From Saccharopolyspora phatthalungensis (GTDB lineage Bacteria > Actinomycetota > Actinomycetes > Mycobacteriales > Pseudonocardiaceae), in contig NZ_JACHIW010000001.1 of assembly GCF_014203395.1 (NCBI RefSeq), forward strand, positions 496,001 through 560,000: a stretch of 64,000 bases of DNA. The letters are read 5' to 3'. A program made the position numbers and the translations under genes. Under the pieces are notes generated by a model. It was not told where the DNA came from, did not search any database, and saw only the letters and a program-made list of their open reading frames with translations. The first letter of the stretch is position 1. Every line of letters starts with the position of its first letter. This document shows positions 57,042-64,000 of this stretch, piece after piece.

Positions 57042-57785
57042 TCAGTTCCAGCGGTCGGTGCGGACGCCGACGGCGCCGAGCGCGACAGCGGCGGCGGTCG
57101 AGGCACGCAGAACCGTCGGGCCCAAGCGGACGACTTGCGCACCAGCGTCGGTCAGCGTCGCGAGTTCGTCGCTGGCCACGCCGCCCTCCGGGCCTACGAC
57201 CAGCACGAGTTCACCCGCGGCGGGTAGGTCGACCGACGCCAGCGGCGTGGTCGCCGACTCGTGCAGCACCAGCGCCGCATCGGCGCGGCCGACCAACTCG
57301 GCGAGTTGCCTGGTGCTGACCGGATCGTCGACGAGCGGTGTCCACGCCCGCCTCGCCTGTTTCGCCGCCTGCGCGGCCGTGCTGCGCCATCTCGCCAGCG
57401 CCTTCGCGCCGCGCGGGCCGTCGTCCCACTTCGCCACACACCGGGCGGCCCGCCACGGCACCACAGCGTCCACTCCCGCTTCGGTGGCCAGTTCCACCGC
57501 GAGTTCCCCGCGATCGCCCTTGACCAGCGCCTGCGCCAGCCGGACCCGAAGCGCGGGCTGCGGGACGTGCCAGGTCTCGGCCACCGAGAGCCGCAGGGAA
57601 TCCCTCGCCGACGCAGCCACTTCACAACGCGCCAAGCCGCCCTGGCCGTCCGAGAGCAGCAGCTGCTCACCGGCCCGCAAACGGCGCACGGTGGCCGCGT
57701 GCTTGCCTTCCGGGCCGTCCAATGTGGTTGCGCCGACGGCCGGCAGCCGCTCGACGGAGAACACCGGCAGCGAGGATTCCGACAC
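57042..57785 (-). CDS. rsmE: 16S rRNA (uracil1498-N3)-methyltransferase
   Basis: A 247-residue SPOUT methyltransferase. The knot region shows ELVLVVGPEGGVASDELATL and VVRLGPTVLRASTAAAVAL. The N-terminal PUA-like part is GPEGKHAATVRRLRAGEQLL. It methylates U1498 of 16S rRNA. In many actinomycetes it follows dnaJ directly; here an IS110 element separates the two. Confidence 0.93.
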   Translation of the reverse strand: MSESSLPVFSVERLPAVGATTLDGPEGKHAATVRRLRAGEQLLLSDGQGGLARCEVAASARDSLRLSVAETWHVPQPALRVRLAQALVKGDRGELAVELATEAGVDAVVPWRAARCVAKWDDGPRGAKALARWRSTAAQAAKQARRAWTPLVDDPVSTRQLAELVGRADAALVLHESATTPLASVDLPAAGELVLVVGPEGGVASDELATLTDAGAQVVRLGPTVLRASTAAAVALGAVGVRTDRWN

Positions 57786-57890
57786 GTCCGGCCTAGTAAG
57801 TACGGGTAGTGGTTGATCCGGAGTTCATTGCGCAGGTCTCCTTCTTGTGAGTGTTCGGGTTCTGGATCAGTTGCTATCGAGGAGGATGCT

Positions 57891-59222
57891 GTGCCTCATG
57901 TCAGGGCGCTTACGCGCGGTGATCGTCGTCGGAACGAGCGGCTGACCCGGTTGCGATCGATCGTGCGCCGCGAGTTCGCGGTGGTCGCAGTCGATCTGGC
58001 CTCGGCCAAACAGGCGGCGGTGGTCGCCGATCACGATTCGCGGGTGCTGGGCCGACGCATGTTCAGCGGGGATGCGTGGGTGATCGATGACATCCTGGAC
58101 TGGGCCGGGCCGGTCGCCGCCAAGGCGGGGTTCGCCGGTGTGGTGCTGGGGTGCGAGCCGACCGGGCATCGCTGGAAGCCGCTGCTGGACCGGGCCCGCG
58201 CTCGCGGAGTTGAGCTGGTGTGTGTGAACCCGATGCTGGTGCACCGTGGCCGGGAGGAAGAGGACTTCACCCGCGACCGGTCGGACTTCAAAGACGCCAC
58301 GATCATCGCCAAACGCGTCACGGAACTGCGCTGCTACGTGCCCTATGTGCTGGAGGGGCACTGGTGTCGCCTGCGGCATCTGGGGGCTCGCCGTGCCGAT
58401 CAGCTTGTTGCCGCGGGGTCGGCCCGGCAGCGTTTGCGTGATCTGCTGGAGTGTGCCTGGCCTGCGGTGCTGTCCACCGCGAGCAAGCCTTTGGACACGC
58501 TGACCTGGCGGGTGGCCATGGCGGTGTCCACCGACCCGGCCCGGATCATGGCGATGGGCTTTGATGCCTTTGCCGCGGCAGTGCGTGACGAACTTCCCCG
58601 CTGGGGTGGCAGCCGCCGCAATCTGCGCATTCTGCGCGCGATCTTCGACGCCGCTCGCACACCTGGCGGGGTTGCTACCGAGCAAGCCGCGGCCTGCGAA
58701 CGAGCGGCCTACGCACTCGACGACTGGCACCATGCCCTGGGGCAGCTCGCCGACGTTGAGGCCCGCATGATCGAGGTCCTCGACACCCTGGAACTGTCCA
58801 CGTTGGTCACCACCATCACGGGGTTGTCGGTCGTCGGGGCCGCCGCCATCCTCGCCGAGACCGGCGACCCAGCGCGCTTCGACTGTGCCCGAACCTGGGT
58901 CAAGCATGCGGGGTTGTGCCCACGTGCCAACGAATCCGGGAACTTTCACGGCATCACCACGGTCTCCCGCCGCGGCCGCCCCGGACTGCGCACCGCCGCT
59001 TGGCGGGCCATCTGGGGCGCACTGACCCACAACCCGGTCTACACCGCCCGCTATACGCACCTGACCACCCGTGAAACCAACCCGCTGCGCCCGGGACAAG
59101 CCCGCACGGCCCTCGCAGCGGCACTGCTGCGACAGCTGTTCGTGGTCGTCACCCGCCGGGTGGCCTGGGATCCGGCGGTTGCCGCCGGCACTACGAAGGA
59201 GGTGGCGCCGCAGGCCGCATAG
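57891..59222 (+). CDS. IS110-family transposase
   Basis: A 443-residue transposase from GTG 57891, with GAGGAGG 5 bases upstream. The DEDD RuvC-like domain has Asp in VVAVDLASAKQAAVVADHD, Glu in VVLGCEPTGHRWKPLLDRA and the final Asp pair in RDRSDFKDATIIAKRV. The C-terminal Tnp2 domain includes ITGLSVVGAAAILAETGDPA and GLCPRANESG, where the catalytic Ser acts. It appears intact. IS110 enzymes use a structured bridge RNA from the element's non-coding end to choose target and donor. Confidence 0.92.
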   Translation: MPHVRALTRGDRRRNERLTRLRSIVRREFAVVAVDLASAKQAAVVADHDSRVLGRRMFSGDAWVIDDILDWAGPVAAKAGFAGVVLGCEPTGHRWKPLLDRARARGVELVCVNPMLVHRGREEEDFTRDRSDFKDATIIAKRVTELRCYVPYVLEGHWCRLRHLGARRADQLVAAGSARQRLRDLLECAWPAVLSTASKPLDTLTWRVAMAVSTDPARIMAMGFDAFAAAVRDELPRWGGSRRNLRILRAIFDAARTPGGVATEQAAACERAAYALDDWHHALGQLADVEARMIEVLDTLELSTLVTTITGLSVVGAAAILAETGDPARFDCARTWVKHAGLCPRANESGNFHGITTVSRRGRPGLRTAAWRAIWGALTHNPVYTARYTHLTTRETNPLRPGQARTALAAALLRQLFVVVTRRVAWDPAVAAGTTKEVAPQAA

Positions 59223-59600
59223 CGCGACACTGGCCATGGGCGGGGCGAACCCGACTCCTCCTTGGGCAGAACCCGGAACTGAGCAGGGGCGCCCCGCCCA
59301 CCCTCCACCCAAGCTCGGATGAGGGCTGTTGGGACAAACCCGGTTGTTCGCTAGGTCGAGCACGGAGAGTGGGCGCAGGCACCCGCCACCCCGGCCAGTC
59401 ACGCCACCCACCACATCACCACCCACCATGATCAACCCCGCACACCCGCGGGGACACTGCCGCACGCCCAAAACCGGAAACATCACCAATTGACTTCGCC
59501 CTCATAGGCTGCTCAGTTCTTGTCTTCGAAGCGGCAGAGCCGCTTGGCCCACATGCGCAGCGCGGCCGGTGACCACCCGCGCACCACGAGTTCACCTGCT
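59223..59600. other. 3' non-coding part of the IS110 element plus dnaJ downstream region
   Basis: About 380 bases without a gene. A 9-bp stem pairs GGGCGGGGC (59238-59246) with GCCCCGCCC (59291-59299), enclosing further GC-rich complementarity. The left non-coding flank is only about 105 bases, so if this element makes a bridge RNA it may lie here. The exact right end of the element is not determined. Confidence 0.5.
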
Positions 59601-60773
59601 TCAGCGGTGACCGAAGGACCGGAAACGGGAGAACAGCCCGTGCCGGTTGCCGTTGCCGTTGGCTGTCACCGTGGGCTCCGGCTGCTCCTCGCCGCGCAAC
59701 GAGGCGAGCTGCCGCAGCAAGTCCGACTGCGTTTCGTCGAGCCGGGTCGGCACCACGACATCGAGGTGCACATGCAGGTCGCCGTGTCCGCTGACCCTGC
59801 CGTTGGACCGCAGCTTGGGCAGGCCCCGACCGGCGAGCACGTGCTCGGTGCCGGGCTGGGTGCCCGGCTCGACGGCGAGCTCTTCCCGTCCACCGTCGAG
59901 GGTCTCCAGGACGAGCACGGTGCCCAGCGCGGCGGCCGTCATCGGCAGTTCGAGGGTGCAGTGCAGGTCCGCGCCGTCGCGGGTGAACCGCTCGTGCGGC
60001 AGCTCCTCGACCTCGACGAACAGGTCACCAGCCGGTCCTCCGCCGGGCCCGACCTCACCCTCGCCGGCCAGCCGCACCCGCATCCCGTCGCCGACCCCGG
60101 CCGGGATCTTGACGGTGATGGTGCGCCGCGCGCGGACCCGGCCGTCGCCGCCGCACTGCTGGCACGGATCGGTGATGACCTCGCCGAATCCGCGGCAGAC
60201 CGGGCACGGCCGGGACGTCATGACCTGCCCCAGGAACGACCGCTGCACGGACTGCACCTCGCCGCGACCACCGCAGGTGTCGCAGGTCGACGGGGCGCTG
60301 CCGGCCCGCGAACCGCCGCCGTCGCAGGAGTCGCAGAGCACCGCCGTGTCTACGGTGATGTCCCGGTTGACGCCGCTGGCGCACTCCTCAAGGGTCAGCT
60401 CCAGCCGCAACAGCGCGTCCGAACCCGGCTGGACCCGGCTGCGCGGGCCGCGGCCGCCGCCGGCTCCCCCGCCGCCGAAGAAGGCGTCCATGATGTCGCC
60501 CAGCCCGCCGAAACCGGCGAAGGGGTCGCCCATGCCGCCACCGGCGCCGCCGCCGTTGGACAGCGGATCGCCGCCCAGGTCGACGACCTGCCGTTTCTTC
60601 GGGTCCGAAAGCACCTCGTAGGCGGTCGTCACCTCACGGAACCGCTCCTGCGCGGCCTCATCAGGGTTGACGTCCGGGTGCAGTTCACGTGCGAGCTTGC
60701 GGTACGCCCGCTTGATCTGCTCGGGTGTCGCGTCGCTGGCCACCCCGAGGGTCGCGTAGTAGTCCCTGGCCAC
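59601..60773 (-). CDS. dnaJ: Chaperone protein DnaJ (DnaJ2)
   Basis: A 390-residue type I J protein. J domain [20 protein letters not shown] with HPD in [14 protein letters not shown]; a Gly/Phe-rich linker; zinc region with four CxxCxGxG motifs ([36 protein letters not shown]); then the C-terminal substrate-binding domains. It delivers substrates to DnaK and stimulates its ATPase. It follows hrcA by 60 bases, the typical hrcA-dnaJ operon. Confidence 0.95.
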   Translation of the reverse strand: MARDYYATLGVASDATPEQIKRAYRKLARELHPDVNPDEAAQERFREVTTAYEVLSDPKKRQVVDLGGDPLSNGGGAGGGMGDPFAGFGGLGDIMDAFFGGGGAGGGRGPRSRVQPGSDALLRLELTLEECASGVNRDITVDTAVLCDSCDGGGSRAGSAPSTCDTCGGRGEVQSVQRSFLGQVMTSRPCPVCRGFGEVITDPCQQCGGDGRVRARRTITVKIPAGVGDGMRVRLAGEGEVGPGGGPAGDLFVEVEELPHERFTRDGADLHCTLELPMTAAALGTVLVLETLDGGREELAVEPGTQPGTEHVLAGRGLPKLRSNGRVSGHGDLHVHLDVVVPTRLDETQSDLLRQLASLRGEEQPEPTVTANGNGNRHGLFSRFRSFGHR

Positions 60774-60833
60774 CTTCTCCGTACTTCCTCTGCTCGATCA
60801 ACGAGTACACGCCGGTCGCGCGCCGGTGAACCG

Positions 60834-61856
60834 TCACCGACCGACCAAGATCTCACCAACGTATGCGGCGACGGCTCGGACCGCCGCCATGGTGCCCGGG
60901 TAGTCCATCCGGGTAGGTCCGACCACGCCCAGGCCGCCCAGCACCATCCCATCCGAACCGTATCCGGTGGAAATCACCGAGGTCGTCTGCATCTCCTTGG
61001 CCTCGTTCTCCATCCCGATGCTGACCCGCACGGTGCCCGAGTCGCGGGCCGCGGCAAGCAGCTTGAGCACCACGACCTGCTCTTCGAGCGCCTCCAAGAC
61101 CTGGCGCAGCGAGTTGGGGAAGTCCGCGACGTTGCGGGTCAGGTTGGGGGTGCCGCCGAGCACCATCCGCTCCTCCGGATGCTCCACCAAAGACTCGATG
61201 AGCACACTGCACACCCGGACCAGCGCGTCGCGCAGCTCGGACGGCGCCTGCTCGGGGAGCTCGGCCACCGCGGCTGAGGCGTCGGCGAGCCGCTTCTCGG
61301 TCATCGACGCGTTGAGCACGTTGCGCAGCCGGGCGACGTCCTCGTCGGTGATCACGTCGCCGAGGTCGACCATCCGCTGGTCGACGCGACCGGTGTTGGT
61401 GATCAGCACCAACATCAGCCGGGCCGGGGTGATGGTGACCACCTCGACGTGCCGGACGGTCGACCGGGTCAGCGTGGGGTACTGAACCACGGCCACCTGC
61501 TGGGTCAGCTGGGCCAGCAGCCGCACGCTGCGGCGCATCACGTCGTCGAGGTCCATCGCCCCTTCAAGGAACTTGTGGATCGCGCGACGCTCGGCCTCGG
61601 TCAGCGGCTTGACCTCGTGCAACCGGTCCACGAACAACCGGTAGCCCTTGTCGGTGGGCACCCGCCCGGCGCTGGTGTGCGGCTGGACGATGAACCCGTC
61701 CTCCTCCAGCGCCGCCATGTCGTTGCGGACCGTGGCGCTGGACACCCCGAGGTTGTGGCGGTCGACGAGCGATTTCGACCCCACCGGCTCCTTGGTCGAC
61801 ACGTAGTCGGCCACGATAGCCCGCAGGACCTCGAAGCGGCGTTCATCCGCACTCAC
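60834..61856 (-). CDS. hrcA: Heat-inducible transcription repressor HrcA
   Basis: A 340-residue repressor from GTG 61856, with AAGGAGG about 7 bases upstream (GTG 61865 overlaps that site). The winged helix contains [20 protein letters not shown] and [20 protein letters not shown]. It represses chaperone genes by binding CIRCE operators. I looked for GCACTC-N9-GAGTGC upstream and did not find a clear CIRCE element here. It probably controls groE genes elsewhere. Confidence 0.94.
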   Translation of the reverse strand: MSADERRFEVLRAIVADYVSTKEPVGSKSLVDRHNLGVSSATVRNDMAALEEDGFIVQPHTSAGRVPTDKGYRLFVDRLHEVKPLTEAERRAIHKFLEGAMDLDDVMRRSVRLLAQLTQQVAVVQYPTLTRSTVRHVEVVTITPARLMLVLITNTGRVDQRMVDLGDVITDEDVARLRNVLNASMTEKRLADASAAVAELPEQAPSELRDALVRVCSVLIESLVEHPEERMVLGGTPNLTRNVADFPNSLRQVLEALEEQVVVLKLLAAARDSGTVRVSIGMENEAKEMQTTSVISTGYGSDGMVLGGLGVVGPTRMDYPGTMAAVRAVAAYVGEILVGR

Positions 61857-61990
61857 CCGCCCCACCTCCTTCGCGCCCCAGCAGCACTTGCGGTACCACC
61901 ATCGAGCTTACGGTGTTCATACGCCGGAGCCGAGAGCCGCACGTGGGGCAGGCACCGGATTGCGCCGTTCGCCGGGAGGTGGCAGCTGCC

Positions 61991-62320
61991 GTGATCTTCA
62001 AGGATGTCCGGGAGGGACAACCGTATCCCGACCACCGGCTGTCGCTGCGGGACTGGGCCAAGATCCCGCCGCGCCCGGTGCGGATGGAAGAGTTGGTCAC
62101 CACCACCAAGGTGCTGCACCTCGACCGGCTGCTGAGCCCGGACTCGACGTTCTTCGGCGACCTGTTCCCGCACGTGGTCCGCTGGCGCGGCGAGCTCTAC
62201 CTGGAAGACGGCCTGCACCGGGCCCTGCGCTCCGCTCTGCACCAGCGCACGGTGCTGCACGCGCGAGTCCTCGACCTGGACGCCTCCCGTGGCGGTTTCA
62301 AGGAATATCAGCGCCTCTGA
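61991..62320 (+). CDS. Conserved actinobacterial protein divergent from hrcA
   Basis: A 109-residue protein from GTG 61991 with GGGAGGTGG upstream; a longer start at 61913 would run through the hrcA promoter. It contains YPDHRLSLRDWAKIPPRPVR and FFGDLFPHVVRWRGELYLED followed by GLHRALRSALHQR, a pattern I recall as a small actinobacterial family of unknown function found next to hrcA. Confidence 0.75.
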   Translation: MIFKDVREGQPYPDHRLSLRDWAKIPPRPVRMEELVTTTKVLHLDRLLSPDSTFFGDLFPHVVRWRGELYLEDGLHRALRSALHQRTVLHARVLDLDASRGGFKEYQRL

Positions 62321-62346
62321 AGCGCCATCCAATTCGTTGACCCGCT

Positions 62347-63576
62347 TCAGCCGATCAGCCGTTGGATGGCTCCGTCCGCCAGGAGGCGTCCTCGATTCGT
62401 TAGGACACAGCGGCCCGCCGCCAGGGCGTCGCGCCGGAGCAGACCGTCTGCCACCAGCTGCTTCGCCGCCAGGCGGGCCGGCTCGTCGAGTATCTCCACG
62501 GGAAAGCCCGTGGCCAGGCGGAGTTCGAGCATGATCCGCTCGATGCGCTGGTCCTCGGCGCTGAGAAGTTCCCGCCCCACAGCAGGCGAGTTGCCCTCGG
62601 CCAGCATGGCCGCGTAGCGGGCCGGGTGCTTGACGTTCCACCAGCGGACACCGCCGACGTGGCTGTGCGCGCCCGGCCCGGCGCCCCACCAGTCGCCGCC
62701 CTGCCAGTAGCCGAGATTGTGACGGCAGCGGGCTTCGTCGTCGCGAGCCCAGTTGGACACCTCGTACCAGCCCAGACCCGCCTCGCCGAGCACTCCGTCG
62801 ATCAGTTCGTAGCGATCGGCGAGCACGTCGTCGTCGGGCATCGGCAGCTCGCCCCGGCGGACCTTGCGCGCCATCGCGGTGCCGTCCTCGACGATCAGCG
62901 CATACGCCGAGACGTGATCGACCCCGGTGGACAGCACCGCGTCCAGCGAGGCCCGCAGGTCCTCGTCGGTCTCCCCCGGTGTGCCGTAGATCAGATCCAG
63001 GTTGACGTGCTCGAAGCCGGCCGTGCGCGCCTCGCCGACGGCCGCCACCGCGCGGCCCGGGGTGTGCCGCCGCTCCAGCACCCGCAGTACGTGTTCGGCG
63101 GCCGACTGCATGCCCAGCGAAACCCGGTTGAACCCGGCTTCGCGGATCCCGGCGAAGAACTCCGGCGAGGTCGACTCCGGGTTGGACTCGGTGGTGATTT
63201 CCGCCGCATCGCCGAGCCCGAAGGACTCCCGGATCGCCGCCAGGACCTCGCCCAGCCGCCGGGCGCCGAGCAGCGATGGCGTGCCGCCGCCGACGAACAC
63301 CGTCTCGGCGGCCGGCACCGGCCGCTCGCCCGCCGCCAGCACCCGCGCCCCCAGGTCCAGCTCCGCCCGCAGACCATCCAGCCAACTGCCGAAACTCGCA
63401 GCTGAGCCCAGCTCGTCGGCGGTGTAGGTGTTGAAGTCGCAGTAGCCGCAGCGGGTGGCGCAGAACGGCACGTGGACGTACACCCCGAACGGCCGCGAAC
63501 CCAGCCCGGTCAGGGCCTCGGCCGGTAGCGTTCCGTCGGCCGGGGCGGGTTCCCCGGCGGGCAGTAGAGCAGGCAC
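62347..63576 (-). CDS. hemW: Radical SAM coproporphyrinogen-like heme chaperone HemW
   Basis: A 409-residue protein. The radical SAM cluster motif is HVPFCATRCGYCDFNTYTAD (CxxxCxxC), with GGGTPSLL and ESNPES typical of the family. The fourth Cys of true HemN enzymes is absent, fitting HemW, which is thought to insert heme into respiratory proteins. Located in the same order as mycobacterial Rv2388c, before the sulfite reductase genes. Confidence 0.92.
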   Translation of the reverse strand: MPALLPAGEPAPADGTLPAEALTGLGSRPFGVYVHVPFCATRCGYCDFNTYTADELGSAASFGSWLDGLRAELDLGARVLAAGERPVPAAETVFVGGGTPSLLGARRLGEVLAAIRESFGLGDAAEITTESNPESTSPEFFAGIREAGFNRVSLGMQSAAEHVLRVLERRHTPGRAVAAVGEARTAGFEHVNLDLIYGTPGETDEDLRASLDAVLSTGVDHVSAYALIVEDGTAMARKVRRGELPMPDDDVLADRYELIDGVLGEAGLGWYEVSNWARDDEARCRHNLGYWQGGDWWGAGPGAHSHVGGVRWWNVKHPARYAAMLAEGNSPAVGRELLSAEDQRIERIMLELRLATGFPVEILDEPARLAAKQLVADGLLRRDALAAGRCVLTNRGRLLADGAIQRLIG

Positions 63577-63642
63577 TCGACCACTGTCTCACCATTCGGA
63601 TGGGGTTGGACCGGCCGGTGAGCGCGTGGCACGCTGCTTCGC

Positions 63643-63735
63643 ATGGGTGCGACCTTGCCGAGGCTCCTGCTGGTCACCCGCCGCTATGTGGACCTGCGGC
63701 GAGTGTCCAGCGCGCTGTGCCGCGCCAAGGATTGA
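63643..63735 (+). CDS. Short Cys-containing leader peptide before sulfite reductase
   Basis: A 30-codon reading frame, MGATLPRLLLVTRRYVDLRR and then VSSALCRAKD. The RRYVDLxRVSSALC pattern matches the leader peptides found upstream of sulfur-assimilation genes in actinobacteria. A Cys codon near the end would make translation respond to cysteine supply. No strong ribosome-binding site is visible, only weak purines. It lies 112 bases before the reductase ATG. Confidence 0.72.
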   Translation: MGATLPRLLLVTRRYVDLRRVSSALCRAKD

Positions 63736-63847
63736 ATCCCGCCGCCGCGTTCTATCCAGTCGGCGTCGGGGGCGCCGAGCAGTGAGAACCGTCACCGGCG
63801 ACGGGATTCCACGCGGCGCTGCCGCGCCCGAATCCCGGAGGTCGGAC
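63736..63847 (+). promoter_or_regulatory. Possible attenuator between leader peptide and sulfite reductase
   Basis: TCGGCG (63760-63765) pairs with CGCCGA (63773-63778) around TCGGGGG. No U tract follows, so control might act through Rho or at translation. The segment ends in GGAGG 6 bases before ATG 63848. Confidence 0.4.
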
Positions 63848-64000
63848 ATGGTCCCCCCGACGGAAGCCCCTGCTCGTCCCGCCCGCAAACGCAAGACGCG
63901 CGGCGAGGGCCAGTGGGCGCTCGGCTACCGTGAGCCGCTCAACGCCAACGAGCGCTCCAAGAAGGACGACAATCCGCTGAACGTTCGGCAGCGCATCGAG
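63848..64000 (+). CDS. sir: Ferredoxin-type sulfite reductase, N-terminal 51 residues (3' end outside window)
   Basis: From ATG 63848 with GGAGG 6 bases upstream: a basic Pro/Arg-rich start, then RGEGQWALGYREPLNANE and DDNPLNVRQRIE. GQWALGYREPLN is characteristic of the actinobacterial NirA/SirA N-terminus. This siroheme enzyme reduces sulfite to sulfide for cysteine synthesis. Siroheme and iron-sulfur motifs lie beyond the window. Confidence 0.85.
   Translation, partial: MVPPTEAPARPARKRKTRGEGQWALGYREPLNANERSKKDDNPLNVRQRIE

Noticed and set aside
61857..61990. CIRCE operator before hrcA
   Set aside because: No GCACTC-N9-GAGTGC pattern could be found in the interval.

Overview
This is chromosomal DNA from a high-GC actinomycete, most likely of the Pseudonocardiales (Saccharopolyspora-like). 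I infer this from codon use, frequent GTG starts with GTGA or ATGA stop/start overlaps, a type II fatty-acid synthase cluster followed by an AccD6-type carboxyltransferase, and gene order. The right half follows the mycobacterial order dgt/dnaG, then glyS, an ArsR gene, zur, uppS, recO, era, an Rv2365c-like gene, a CBS membrane protein, ybeY, phoH, rsmE, dnaJ2, hrcA, hemW and sulfite reductase. That comparison is from recalled synteny; no search was run.

Layout. 1-4.3 kb: the FAS-II operon (3' end of fabD, fabH, acpP, fabF), a strong terminator, then accD6. 4.3-13.3 kb: envelope and unknown-function genes, a SigE-family sigma factor coupled to a membrane-anchored protein, an F420-type oxidoreductase, and cstA with ybdD. 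13.4-21.5 kb: two related loci. The first is an 875-residue membrane protein that joins a degenerate NTPase-like domain to an outward-facing periplasmic-binding-protein-like domain. The second is an operon of a membrane-anchored binding-protein-like sensor and a cytosolic TIR-NTPase. They are separated by a degraded toxin/IS30 junction, an antitoxin and pobA. I regard these two loci as the best candidate for an undescribed sensing or defence system. 21.7-23.4 kb: a methyltransferase and a second F420-type oxidoreductase.

23.4-35.5 kb is an accessory region around tRNA-Met and tRNA-Asn. It holds a low-GC lipoprotein gene, a degenerate tRNA-Met 3' copy (possible old attachment site), a frameshifted regulator, a duplicated gene pair in which each copy lost a different member, a YbaB/EspC/WXG-type secretion cassette whose WXG-like gene is split by a 134-bp MITE-like element with a 5-bp target duplication, and IS4 debris.

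35.6-64 kb is mostly core: a Tam-like methyltransferase, dnaG, an ECF41-type sigma factor, a serpin, dgt, glyS, an ArsR/Zur pair beside a possible metal permease pair, and the conserved uppS to phoH block. An IS110-family element sits between rsmE and dnaJ. The window ends with hemW, a short Cys-containing leader peptide and the start of sulfite reductase.
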